Assembly (NCBI RefSeq): GCF_900113435.1 | Contig: NZ_FOPG01000004.1 | Location: 62,001 to 126,000 of the forward strand | Length of the DNA: 64,000 bases | Origin: Sulfitobacter dubius | GTDB lineage: Bacteria > Pseudomonadota > Alphaproteobacteria > Rhodobacterales > Rhodobacteraceae | Direction of reading: 5' to 3' | In this document: positions 7,783 through 15,829 of the stretch, in pieces | Numbering within the stretch: the first letter of the stretch is position 1 | How the letters are laid out: every line of letters starts with the position of its first letter | Made by a program: the position numbers and the translations under genes | Notes under the pieces: generated by a model | The model's database searches: none | Told to the model about the DNA's origin: nothing | The model's input: the letters and a program-made list of their open reading frames with translations, nothing else

Positions 7783-9095
7783 CAATGCCCCTCCGGCCAA
7801 GGGTTGCGCAGCAGGCCGTCGTCGAACTGCATCTCTTGCAGGTCACCCACCACCTCAAGCCCTGGACGGTCGCGCAGTTCCGGCAGCATCGCCTCGGAGG
7901 CATAGAGATACTCAAGCTTCAGCGTATTCGGGATCCGCAGCAGCCGGACCTTGGTGATATCCTCGGCCCCGCAGGTTTTGACCGCCGTCTGGATCGCGGT
8001 GCGGTCGCAGGGCATGACCATGGGGATCTTCGACTGTTTCAACACCTGCGAGGTGATCGCATTGGCATAGACCGCCTCGCGGTCAAAATCCTGCTCCAAC
8101 CGCTGCGTGATCACATCCGCCCGCGCCGCACCATTGCCGTTGCCGTTGCTGCGCGGCGACAGGCCAAGCGCCACCAGCCGGGAGATATGCAGATGGACCT
8201 GCATCTTCTCGCTCGAAAACCGATGGGTGATATTGGGGTCCATCCCGGTGCCGGAGAACTCCTTGCCGATCTCATCCACCACCAGCACGTCCAGATCGCC
8301 CGAGGCCGAGGGCGCATCCAGCGGCCCCAGCGGCAGGCGGGGCATGTTGCGCATCGCCTCTTGCAGATAGGGCGCTTCGGCCTCCAGCATCCCATCGCTG
8401 TCAAGGGCGACCACCTGCGAGAGTTCGTCATAGGCATTCTCGATCGTGCCGATGCCGAACAGCACCTTGCAACGCTCCAACTTCATCCGCGCCATTTTGG
8501 CGACAAAGATGCCGACGTTATCAATGCCGCGCGAATGGCAGGTCTCGGCCCCCGATTGCTTGCCCAAACCGATCGAGAGCATCTTGGCCAGCCCGCTTTC
8601 GTTCGGCGCGCGGAAGGAAGTATGCGGTTTGATCCGGTTGAACAGGATGATCCCATCGGCGGCATTGGCGTGGCGGTCCATCCGCACCGACATGCCATTG
8701 TCGAGCACGCCGATCTCATCGGTTTCCATCGACGAGCGGATTTCGCAACCGAGGCTCTCTTCGGTCACGCCCAGTTTCGCCAACAGCGCGGTTTGCCCCT
8801 CTGCCGTGGCGCCCCCGTGGCTGCCCATGGCGGGCACGACGAAGGGATGCGCCCCGCGCGCGCGGACCTCGGCCACGATGGCTGCCAGCAGTTCCGGCAG
8901 GTTCGCCAGCCCCCGGCTGCCTGCGGTGATCGCGATGGACATGCCCGGCTTGATCTTGCCCGCGCAATCGGCCTGCATCTCCTCTGCCACGGCGGCGCGC
9001 GGGTCGTCGATGCGGGTCGCGGCAAAGGTCTGACGGCAGAGCGCCATTCGCGGCAGCGGCGTATCCTCGACCAGCTTTACATAGTTCGGTTTCAT
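7782..9095 (-). CDS. larA: LarA-family nickel-pincer-dependent 2-hydroxyacid racemase/epimerase
   Basis: LarA enzymes racemise or epimerise 2-hydroxyacids by hydride transfer with a covalently bound nickel-pincer nucleotide. With the ATG at 9095 (preceded by GGGGAG) the protein is 437 aa. Counting from there, His93 (GSHGG), His158 (KPHTSF), Lys171 (GLAKM) and His187 (TCHSRG) fall at the positions of the catalytic histidines, the cofactor-bound lysine and the nickel ligand of L. plantarum LarA (H108, H174, K184, H200 by my recollection). The H158-K171 interval is 13 rather than 10 residues, so it belongs to a divergent branch. The neighbours are sugar-acid dehydratases rather than lactate genes, so an aldonate or sugar-acid epimerase is a better guess than lactate racemase. 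Confidence 0.88.
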   Translation of the reverse strand: MKPNYVKLVEDTPLPRMALCRQTFAATRIDDPRAAVAEEMQADCAGKIKPGMSIAITAGSRGLANLPELLAAIVAEVRARGAHPFVVPAMGSHGGATAEGQTALLAKLGVTEESLGCEIRSSMETDEIGVLDNGMSVRMDRHANAADGIILFNRIKPHTSFRAPNESGLAKMLSIGLGKQSGAETCHSRGIDNVGIFVAKMARMKLERCKVLFGIGTIENAYDELSQVVALDSDGMLEAEAPYLQEAMRNMPRLPLGPLDAPSASGDLDVLVVDEIGKEFSGTGMDPNITHRFSSEKMQVHLHISRLVALGLSPRSNGNGNGAARADVITQRLEQDFDREAVYANAITSQVLKQSKIPMVMPCDRTAIQTAVKTCGAEDITKVRLLRIPNTLKLEYLYASEAMLPELRDRPGLEVVGDLQEMQFDDGLLRNPWPEGH

Positions 9096-9119
9096 TTGCG
9101 CTCTCCCCTTCGACATCTG

Positions 9120-10667
9120 TTACCCCGTGACCCCAATCGGCCAAGGCGCGAATTCCTCTTCGCCCACGCCAAGCGCTTCGGATTTGCTCGGCTCGCCCGA
9201 GGCAATGGCGAGGATACGCTCGAAGATCGCTTGACCCAATTCCTCTAGGCTCTGCTCGCCGTCGATGACCGTGCCGCAGTTGATGTCCATATCGTCCCGC
9301 ATCTTGGTAAACATCGGCGTGTTGGAGGCGAGTTTGATCGTCGGCGAGGGGTAGGAGCCAAAGCAAGACCCGCGCCCGGTGGTAAAGCAGATCAGGTTCG
9401 CACCCCCCGCGATCTGCCCGGTGGCCGAGACGGGATCGAAGCCGGGCGTATCCATGAAGACCAGCCCCTTTTGCGTCACGGGTTCGGCATAGCGGTAGAC
9501 CTCCATCAGTCCCGTGCTGCCACTTTTCTTGGCTCCGCCGAGTGATTTTTCCAACACATTCGCCAGACCGCCTGCCTGATTGCCGGGGCTGACGACGCCG
9601 TTGATCTGCGTGTCGCGGCCTTTCGTATAGTCCAGCCACCAATCCATGCGTTCGACCAGTTTGCGCCCCACCTCTTCACTGCAGGCGCGGCGGGTCAGCA
9701 GGTGTTCGACGCCGAAAATCTCCGGCGTTTCTGACAGGATCGCCGTGCCGCCGTTGCGCACGAGGATATCCGCCGCCGCCCCAAGGCCGGGGTTGGCCGA
9801 CAGACCCGAGAGCCCGTCCGACCCGCCGCATTGCATCCCGATGGTGATATGTTCCGCCGAACAGGGCTCACGCTGCACGGCATTGGCCTGATCCAGCATT
9901 TCGCGCACCGCATCCTTACCCTCGGCAATCGCGCGGGCCGTGCCGCCGACATGCTGCATGGTGATCGTGCGCAGCATCTTGCCCTCGGCCAGCCCTTCCT
10001 CCTCAAAGAACTGCGCCAGATTGTTGCGCTCACAGCCCAGCGATAAGACAACGGCCCCGGCCAGATTGGGGTGGCGGATATAGCCCGAGAGCGTGCGGCG
10101 CAGCAGGTCCATCGGCTCGCCCGTGAGCTCCATTCCGCAACCGGATTCGTGGATGAAGGGGATCACCCCATCAACATTCTCCCATGCCTCCATCCGCTCT
10201 TCGTCGAAGTAATTGGCAATCTTGCGCGCCACGGTAGCCGAGCAATTCACGGTGACGAAAAGTCCGATGTAGTTGCGCGTGCCAACGCGGCCATTCGCGC
10301 GGCGGATGCCCATGAACTGCGTGCGCTCTTCGGGGGGCAGCAGGTCGGTCGGGGTATAGTCGCGGGCAAAGGCATAGTCTTTGTCCACCGCATCGAATTT
10401 GATGTTATGGCTGTGCAGCCAGTCGCCTGCGGCGATATCCTCTGCCGCGTAGCCGATCACCGTGTCGAATTTCAGGATCGGCGCGCCCTGCTGGATCGGG
10501 CGGACCGCGATCTTGTGCCCTTGGGGCGTATCGTGGTTGGCACGCAGCCCGTCTTGCGGCAATACCGCGCCTTGGGGCACCGCCGAGGTCGCCACGACCA
10601 CGTTATCGGTGGGTGACAGCAGCATCACCTTTGCGCGTCTGTCCTCTTGCATGGTCTGGCTGTCCAT
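9120..10667 (-). CDS. UxaA/GarD-family sugar-acid dehydratase (SAF domain fused to altronate-dehydratase domain)
   Basis: This protein of about 515 aa joins an N-terminal SAF domain (about residues 15-90) to a large UxaA-type domain, as in altronate and galactarate dehydratases. Conserved blocks include GRVGTRNYIG, IHESGCGM, LGCERNN, MQCGGSDGLSG, MDTPGFDPVSATGQIAGG and TGRGSCFGS. Several cysteines could serve metal or Fe-S binding. ATG 10667, with GGGGGAGC before it, is favoured over the frame opening at 10757. It heads the leftward operon with larA (25 bases downstream) and larC. Likely reaction: dehydration of a C5-C6 aldonic or aldaric acid to a 2-keto-3-deoxy acid. The exact substrate cannot be read. 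Confidence 0.85.
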   Translation of the reverse strand: MDSQTMQEDRRAKVMLLSPTDNVVVATSAVPQGAVLPQDGLRANHDTPQGHKIAVRPIQQGAPILKFDTVIGYAAEDIAAGDWLHSHNIKFDAVDKDYAFARDYTPTDLLPPEERTQFMGIRRANGRVGTRNYIGLFVTVNCSATVARKIANYFDEERMEAWENVDGVIPFIHESGCGMELTGEPMDLLRRTLSGYIRHPNLAGAVVLSLGCERNNLAQFFEEEGLAEGKMLRTITMQHVGGTARAIAEGKDAVREMLDQANAVQREPCSAEHITIGMQCGGSDGLSGLSANPGLGAAADILVRNGGTAILSETPEIFGVEHLLTRRACSEEVGRKLVERMDWWLDYTKGRDTQINGVVSPGNQAGGLANVLEKSLGGAKKSGSTGLMEVYRYAEPVTQKGLVFMDTPGFDPVSATGQIAGGANLICFTTGRGSCFGSYPSPTIKLASNTPMFTKMRDDMDINCGTVIDGEQSLEELGQAIFERILAIASGEPSKSEALGVGEEEFAPWPIGVTG

Positions 10668-10718
10668 CGGATGCTCCCCCCAGGGTGTCGAAAAAAACCA
10701 CTTCGGTAAGATGTCATT

Positions 10719-10731
10719 AACTGATATATTA
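10719..10731. promoter_or_regulatory. Predicted GntR operator, copy 1 (AACTGATATATTA)
   Basis: This 13-mer lies between the divergent UxaA-type dehydratase and GntR genes. Its core CTGATATATTAG is palindromic except for one position. An identical 13-mer is found at 14967-14979 between the divergent IlvD- and HpaI-type genes. Two exact copies in two divergent promoter regions flanking one regulator gene argue for a functional operator. Confidence 0.6.
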
Positions 10732-10757
10732 GATTTAATAGCTATGGAAGAGCCCAC

Positions 10758-11534
10758 ATGACCTCATCGAACAAACCCGCCGCGCAGAGCGCGCAGACCC
10801 TCGCCAAAAGCATTTTGGGCGGCGGGGCCGATCTGGGTCTGTTCGAGGGTGGGCCAACCGGGCGCGGGGTTTACGCCACGCTGCGCGATCAGATCGTAAG
10901 GCTCGACCTGCCGCCCGGCACGCCGCTTTTGCGTGCCGAATTGGCCGAAACCCATGGGGTGAGCCTGACGCCGCTACGCGATGCACTGCAGCAGCTCGCC
11001 AAGGAGGGACTGGTCAAGATCTACCCGCAATCGCGCACTTTGGTGACGCCAATCGACATGTCGGCCATCCGCGAGGCGCAGTTCATGCGCATCGCGCTTG
11101 AGACCGAAGTCGTGCGCCGTTTGGCCGCCGAAATCGCGCCCGAAGCCCTGACCCGACTGCGCAGCATCGTCGCCTTGCAAAGCAGCATCTCGGACCAGCC
11201 CGGCGATGTGCCGACCTTTCAGGAGTTGGACGAGGTGTTTCACCAGACCCTCTTTGTGGCGGCGGGCCATGTGCAAAGCCAGCGCATCATGCGCAGCCAC
11301 GCAGGCCATCTGGAACGCCTGCGCCGCCTGCATCTGGATGACATCGATGAGGCGGGGCGCATCCTGAACAACAAGGACGTGATCGGCGGCCACAGCCGGA
11401 TCCTTTATGGGATCGAAGCGGGCGATGCCCCTGCCGCGATGGAGGCGCTGCGCCAACACCTGCAACGCACCGTCGACCGCATGACCGAGAAGCGGGCGGC
11501 TTTTCCGGAGTATTTCACCCCGGAAAAGCCCTGA
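10758..11534 (+). CDS. GntR-family regulator (FCD ligand domain), predicted regulator of the Lar/aldonate genes
   Basis: The 258-aa protein has a winged HTH (about residues 35-105, RAELAETHGVSLTPLRDALQQLAKEGLV) and an FCD all-helical ligand-binding domain. The FCD metal site is suggested by DEVFHQTL, GGHSRIL and LRQHLQ. FCD proteins usually sense small carboxylates, often a sugar acid or its keto-deoxy derivative, and usually repress. It is divergent from the UxaA-larA-larC operon and convergent with the IlvD-DapA-RraA operon. Both flanking divergent regions carry the AACTGATATATTA motif, so I infer that it controls both. Confidence 0.9.
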   Translation: MTSSNKPAAQSAQTLAKSILGGGADLGLFEGGPTGRGVYATLRDQIVRLDLPPGTPLLRAELAETHGVSLTPLRDALQQLAKEGLVKIYPQSRTLVTPIDMSAIREAQFMRIALETEVVRRLAAEIAPEALTRLRSIVALQSSISDQPGDVPTFQELDEVFHQTLFVAAGHVQSQRIMRSHAGHLERLRRLHLDDIDEAGRILNNKDVIGGHSRILYGIEAGDAPAAMEALRQHLQRTVDRMTEKRAAFPEYFTPEKP

Positions 11535-11535
11535 T

Positions 11536-12246
11536 TCAGCGGTTGTTGGCCTTGCGCCATTCCGCGAATTTATCGAGGTTCTCTTGCTTGGTGCCCGGAT
11601 AAAGCCCGATGATCCCCGCGCCGCCTTTAACTTGTTCCACGACGAAATCCTCATAGGCCGTCATCTCTACCGCCTCATCCGCGACCTCTTCGGCGATATC
11701 GGCAGGGATGATGATCACGCAGTCGTCGTCGCCCACCACGATATCGCCGGGAAAGACCGGCGCATCGCCGCAGCCGACGGGGCAGTTGATCTCAATCGCC
11801 TCATGCAGGGTCAGGTTCGTGGGGCTTGAGGGCCGTGCGTGGTAGGCGGGCATCTCAAGCGCGCCGATGGTCGCGGCATCACGCAGCCCGCCATCTGTCA
11901 CCACCCCCGCCGCGCCGCGCATCATCAGCCGGGTGATGAGGATATCCCCGGCACTGGCGGCACGCGCATCTTTGCGGCTGTCCATCACCAGCACATGGCC
12001 CTCGGGGCAGGTCTCAATCGCGACGCGCTGCGGGTGTTCGGGATTGCGGAACTCGACCAGCTGATTGCGATCCTCACGGGCGGGCATATAGCGCAGCGTG
12101 AACGCCGGGCCGACCATATTATGCCCCTTTGCCGCGACCGGGCCGACCCCCTGCACCACCTGATTGCGCAGCCCGCGCTTGTACAGCGCCGTCGCCAATG
12201 TCGCGACCGAGACCGCCTTGAGTTTCTCGCGTAGTTCGGGGCTCAT
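11536..12246 (-). CDS. RraA-family protein (HMG/CHA-aldolase-like)
   Basis: The product is about 236 aa from the ATG at 12246, which overlaps the upstream stop as ATGA and has GGGAGAGG before it. It shows the RraA/4-hydroxy-4-methyl-2-oxoglutarate aldolase fold signature, GDILITRLMMRGAAGVVTDGG-LRD. Members act as class II pyruvate aldolases, as oxaloacetate decarboxylases or as RNase E inhibitors. The acidic residue that often follows the RD pair in true aldolases is not obvious here (RDAATI), so catalysis is uncertain. Its position as third gene of the IlvD-DapA operon suggests a carbon-metabolic role, perhaps cleaving or decarboxylating a keto acid of the pathway. Confidence 0.8.
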   Translation of the reverse strand: MSPELREKLKAVSVATLATALYKRGLRNQVVQGVGPVAAKGHNMVGPAFTLRYMPAREDRNQLVEFRNPEHPQRVAIETCPEGHVLVMDSRKDARAASAGDILITRLMMRGAAGVVTDGGLRDAATIGALEMPAYHARPSSPTNLTLHEAIEINCPVGCGDAPVFPGDIVVGDDDCVIIIPADIAEEVADEAVEMTAYEDFVVEQVKGGAGIIGLYPGTKQENLDKFAEWRKANNR

Positions 12247-13154
12247 GCCGCCTCTCCCTTCAGTTGATTGTCTTTCACGAATTGATCCAGCAACGCCTGC
12301 TGCTGCTCCGTCAGCGGCCATGCGGAGGGCGGGCGCGTGGGGCCGCAATCCAGTCCGATGGCCATGAGTGCGGCTTTGACACCGGTGACATTGGTGCCGT
12401 TATGCTCTTCCGCGCGGATGTCCTCAAAGGCGCGCATGCCCGCGATGAGGCGGTTCGCCTCGGCGTAGTCGCCCGCGTCGAGTGCCGCGTGAATGGCGAC
12501 CGACCGCTCGGGCCAGACGTTAATGAGCCCCGAGGTGAAGCCCCGCGCCCCCACCGCATAGAGCGGCGGTGCCCAGACCTCGGCCAGCCCGCCGACCCAG
12601 ACGATATCATCTGGCGCCGCCTCAATCGCGCGGGCAAGGTTCAAGGGGTTCGGCGTGGCCCATTTGACGCCCTTCACCCCTTCGACTTCGCACAGCCGCG
12701 CAATGCCCTCGGGCCCCATCGCATCATTGCGCAGGTACAGCATCACCGGCAGCCCGCCCGACGCATCGCGCACCGCGCGCACATAGTCGACCGTGCCACG
12801 GGGGGAGACGAAGGGATCGGGCGGTTGGTGGATCATCAGCGCATCCGCCCCTGCCTCGGCGCTTGCCTTGGCCAGCGCGCAGGCATCGCGAATGCCGCGC
12901 CCGACACCCGCAAGCAGCGGCGCGCGCCCGTCGACCATCTGCGCCACCGCGCGCACCATGGTGCAGGCTTCATCATTGGTCAGCGCGTAATATTCGCCAG
13001 TGTTGCCGTTCACAACCGGGATATGCACACCAGCGGCAAGCGCGCGGTCGATAATCGGGGCCAGTTTGCGCGGCGCAATCTCTCCAGTATCGTCGTAGGG
13101 CGTCACCAGAATGCCCGAAATGCCGGTAAGCGCTTTCGATAGATCATGTGTCAT
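12243..13154 (-). CDS. DapA-family lyase/dehydratase (2-keto-3-deoxy acid type)
   Basis: The 303-aa protein is a class I (Schiff-base) DapA-superfamily TIM barrel. The predicted lysine is Lys164 in GVKWATPN and the partner tyrosine is Tyr140 in VMLYLRND. The pyruvyl-binding loop GNTGEYYAL (residues 50-58) is typical of the superfamily. In aldonate pathways such proteins convert 2-keto-3-deoxypentonate to 2-oxoglutarate semialdehyde or cleave it to pyruvate and an aldehyde. The operon with an arabinonate-dehydratase-like gene and a nearby semialdehyde dehydrogenase favours the first (2-keto-3-deoxy-arabinonate dehydratase-like). It overlaps the RraA-family gene by 4 bases. Confidence 0.83.
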   Translation of the reverse strand: MTHDLSKALTGISGILVTPYDDTGEIAPRKLAPIIDRALAAGVHIPVVNGNTGEYYALTNDEACTMVRAVAQMVDGRAPLLAGVGRGIRDACALAKASAEAGADALMIHQPPDPFVSPRGTVDYVRAVRDASGGLPVMLYLRNDAMGPEGIARLCEVEGVKGVKWATPNPLNLARAIEAAPDDIVWVGGLAEVWAPPLYAVGARGFTSGLINVWPERSVAIHAALDAGDYAEANRLIAGMRAFEDIRAEEHNGTNVTGVKAALMAIGLDCGPTRPPSAWPLTEQQQALLDQFVKDNQLKGEAA

Positions 13155-13166
13155 TGCCAGCCCCTC

Positions 13167-14909
13167 TCAGAAAATATCCGGCTCACCCGCCGCTTGGCCA
13201 AAGGCCGCGGTGAGGTAGTCAAAGTCGCAGCCCTGATCGGCCTGCCCCACATGGCGCTGGAACATATAGCCCCAACCCCGCTCGAACCGCGGCTTGGGCG
13301 CTTGCCACGCGGCGCGGCGGGCGGCGAGTTCATCCTCATCCACCAGCATGTCGAGGGTCCGCGCCTCAAGGTCCATGCGCACGATGTCGCCCGTCTTCAG
13401 CAGCGCCAGCGGCCCACCCACGAAAGACTCCGGCGCGACATGCAGGATGCAAGCGCCGTAAGAGGTGCCCGACATCCGCGCGTCCGAGATCCGCAGCATG
13501 TCGCGGTGGCCCTGTTTCAGCAGCGCCTTGGGCATCGGCAACATGCCCCATTCCGGCATCCCCGGCCCGCCCTGCGGGCCCGCGTTGCGCAGCACCAGCA
13601 CATGGTCGGGCGTCACATCGAGGTTTTCGTCATCAATCGCGGCCTTCATCTCAGGGTAGCTGTCAAAGACCAGCGCCGGGCCTTCGTGGCGGTGGAACTT
13701 CGGATCGCAGGCCGCCGGTTTGATCACCGCGCCATTGGGGCAAAGGTTGCCCTTGAGTACGGCCAGCGAGCCTTCCTTATAGACCGGGTTCGACAGGGGC
13801 CGGATCACGTCGTCATTATAGACAGGCGCGCCCGCAATCCCTTCCTCCAAGGGTTTGCCGGTGCAGGTGATGGCTGAGCGGTCGAGCTTGTCGCCCAGTT
13901 GATCCATCAGCGCCCGCAGCCCGCCTGCGAAATAAAAATCCTCCATCAGATATTCGCTGCTGCCCAAGGGGCGGATATTGGCGATGAGCGGCGTAGTGCG
14001 GCCCAGAGCATCAAGGTCGCTCAACTCCAGCGCCACCCCGGCGCGGCGCGCCATGGCCAAGAGATGCACCACCGCATTGGTCGAACAGCCCGTCGCCATC
14101 GCCACCGTGGCCGCGTTTTGCACGGCGGCGGGGGTGATGATCTTGTCCGGCGTCAGGTCCTCCCAAACCATATCGACAATGCGCCGCCCGCAAGAGGCGC
14201 TCATCCGTTTGTGCCCCGCATCCGCAGCGGGGATCGAGGTCGCCCCCGGCAGCGTCAGCCCCATCGCCTCCGCAATCGCGGTCATGGTCGAAGCCGTGCC
14301 CATGGTCATGCAATGCCCATAAGACCGGGCGATGCCGCCTTCGACGCCGACCCATTCCTCGGCCGAGATCGTGCCCGCGCGGCGCTCATCCCAGAACTTC
14401 CACGCATCCGAACCAGAGCCAAGCGCCCGGCCCGCATAATTGCCGCGCAGCATCGGGCCGGCGGGCAAGAAGATGAACGGCACGCCTGCGCTGATCGCGC
14501 CCATGGTCAGCCCCGGCGTGGATTTGTCACAGCCACCCATCAGCACCACACCGTCAAGCGGGTGCGAGCGGATCGTCTCTTCGGTCTCCATCGCGATCAT
14601 ATTGCGGTAGAGCATCGAGGTCGGCTTGGTGAAACTCTCGTCGATAGAAATCGTCGGAATCTCTAACCCCAGCCCCCCGGCCTGCGCGATTCCCTTTTTC
14701 ACATCCTCCGCACGGTCGCGGAAATGAAGGTGGCAGGGGTTCATCTCGGACCAAGTGTTCAGGATACCGATCACCGGGCGGCCTTCCCAATCTTCGGGGC
14801 CCAGACCCATCTGCATCATACGCGACCGATGGCCAAAGCTGCGCAGATCGTCGGGGGCAAACCAGCGCGCGCTGCGCAGCTGATCGGCGGTTTTCTTGGT
14901 CTCGGTCAT
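13167..14909 (-). CDS. IlvD/Edd-family aldonate dehydratase, L-arabinonate dehydratase-like
   Basis: At 580 aa this has the length of pentonate dehydratases. Cysteines that would bind the Fe-S cluster fall at Cys59 (NPCH), Cys127 (GGCDKS) and Cys200 (YGHC). From memory these are the [2Fe-2S] positions of Rhizobium leguminosarum L-arabinonate dehydratase. The carbamylatable Lys129 beside Cys127 is present. Enzymes of this branch also accept D-galactonate or D-fuconate, so the true substrate is open. The start is ATG 14909 with AGGA just upstream. It is the first gene of the leftward dehydratase-DapA-RraA operon and is divergent from the HpaI-type aldolase gene across the second AACTGATATATTA site. 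Confidence 0.88.
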   Translation of the reverse strand: MTETKKTADQLRSARWFAPDDLRSFGHRSRMMQMGLGPEDWEGRPVIGILNTWSEMNPCHLHFRDRAEDVKKGIAQAGGLGLEIPTISIDESFTKPTSMLYRNMIAMETEETIRSHPLDGVVLMGGCDKSTPGLTMGAISAGVPFIFLPAGPMLRGNYAGRALGSGSDAWKFWDERRAGTISAEEWVGVEGGIARSYGHCMTMGTASTMTAIAEAMGLTLPGATSIPAADAGHKRMSASCGRRIVDMVWEDLTPDKIITPAAVQNAATVAMATGCSTNAVVHLLAMARRAGVALELSDLDALGRTTPLIANIRPLGSSEYLMEDFYFAGGLRALMDQLGDKLDRSAITCTGKPLEEGIAGAPVYNDDVIRPLSNPVYKEGSLAVLKGNLCPNGAVIKPAACDPKFHRHEGPALVFDSYPEMKAAIDDENLDVTPDHVLVLRNAGPQGGPGMPEWGMLPMPKALLKQGHRDMLRISDARMSGTSYGACILHVAPESFVGGPLALLKTGDIVRMDLEARTLDMLVDEDELAARRAAWQAPKPRFERGWGYMFQRHVGQADQGCDFDYLTAAFGQAAGEPDIF

Positions 14910-14966
14910 GGAATCCTCGCCAGCTAAAACATCATCGCAAAACGGGTGGAAAACACATCTTGCTCC

Positions 14967-14979
14967 AACTGATATATTA
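14967..14979. promoter_or_regulatory. Predicted GntR operator, copy 2 (AACTGATATATTA)
   Basis: This is an exact second copy of the 13-mer at 10719-10731, placed in the gap between the divergent IlvD-type dehydratase (starting at 14909) and HpaI-type aldolase (starting at 15027). It links the two divergons. The preferred aldolase start at 15027 leaves the site outside coding sequence. Confidence 0.6.
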
Positions 14980-15026
14980 CCGTATCACCCCAATTGTCGA
15001 TACCATTTGAGGGGCGCGTTGCGAAA

Positions 15027-15827
15027 ATGTCGGGAAAAACACTGAAACAAACGCTTCGGCCCGGCAGTCGTCTGTCGGGGTTTTGGCTCTCGCTCTGCTC
15101 GCCCACGGTGACGGAGATTGCCGCAGGCAGTGGGATCGATTGGTTGTTGCTGGACATGGAACATGCGCCGAATGACCTAAGCCAGATCACCGATCATCTG
15201 CGCGCCGCTACGAGTGCGGCACCCGATGCGCAGATGGTGGTGCGGATGCCCTCATCCGACCAGACCATGACCAAACGGCTGCTGGATATCGGTGTGAAAA
15301 ACCTGATGTTCCCGATGATCCAAAGCGCCGAAGACGCCCGCCGCGCCGTGGCTTGGACCCGCTACCCCCCCGAAGGGCTGCGCGGTATCTCGGCCACGAT
15401 CCGCGCTAATAACTACGCGCGGCAAACGGATTACCTGACCACATACACAGACGCACAATGCGTCATCGTGCAGGTCGAAACCCCCGAAGCGGTCGACCAA
15501 ATTCCCGCCATCGCCGCTGTGCCTGGCGTGGACGCGATCTTTATCGGGCCGGGCGATCTGTCCTCGGCGATGGGCCACACCGGCAACCCGATGCACCCCG
15601 ATGTCCAAGACAAGATCCGCGAAGCGGTCGATGCCATTCACGCCGCCGGGCTGCCTGCGGGCATCCTTGGTTACGGCGCCGATCTGGCGCGCCGCTACTT
15701 TGACAACGGTATCGAATTCGTCGCCATCGCGGGCGACGCCTGGCTGCTCACGCGGCAGATGGATGCGCTGGTCGAAACCATGGCGCAGCCCTCCTCCACT
15801 TTGACACAGCAAACCGACAAGGATTGA
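15027..15827 (+). CDS. HpaI/HpcH-family class II aldolase (2-keto-3-deoxy acid aldolase)
   Basis: This protein of about 266 aa has the HpcH/HpaI motifs LLLDMEHAPND, the MVVRMPS strand and FIGPGDLSSAMG, giving the metal-binding acidic residues. Family members cleave 2-keto-3-deoxy acids to pyruvate and an aldehyde such as tartronate semialdehyde, glycolaldehyde or succinate semialdehyde. An in-frame TTG at 14994 would lengthen it into the promoter region. ATG 15027, with GAGGGG 12 bases upstream, looks more natural. It is followed 2 bases later by an aldehyde dehydrogenase that could oxidise the released aldehyde, or the product of the DapA-family branch. Confidence 0.85.
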   Translation: MSGKTLKQTLRPGSRLSGFWLSLCSPTVTEIAAGSGIDWLLLDMEHAPNDLSQITDHLRAATSAAPDAQMVVRMPSSDQTMTKRLLDIGVKNLMFPMIQSAEDARRAVAWTRYPPEGLRGISATIRANNYARQTDYLTTYTDAQCVIVQVETPEAVDQIPAIAAVPGVDAIFIGPGDLSSAMGHTGNPMHPDVQDKIREAVDAIHAAGLPAGILGYGADLARRYFDNGIEFVAIAGDAWLLTRQMDALVETMAQPSSTLTQQTDKD

Positions 15828-15829
15828 TC

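Noticed and set aside
7785..9248. 487-codon plus-strand open frame over larA
   Set aside because: Antisense to larA, whose catalytic residues and overlaps are clear; composition is that of a shadow frame.
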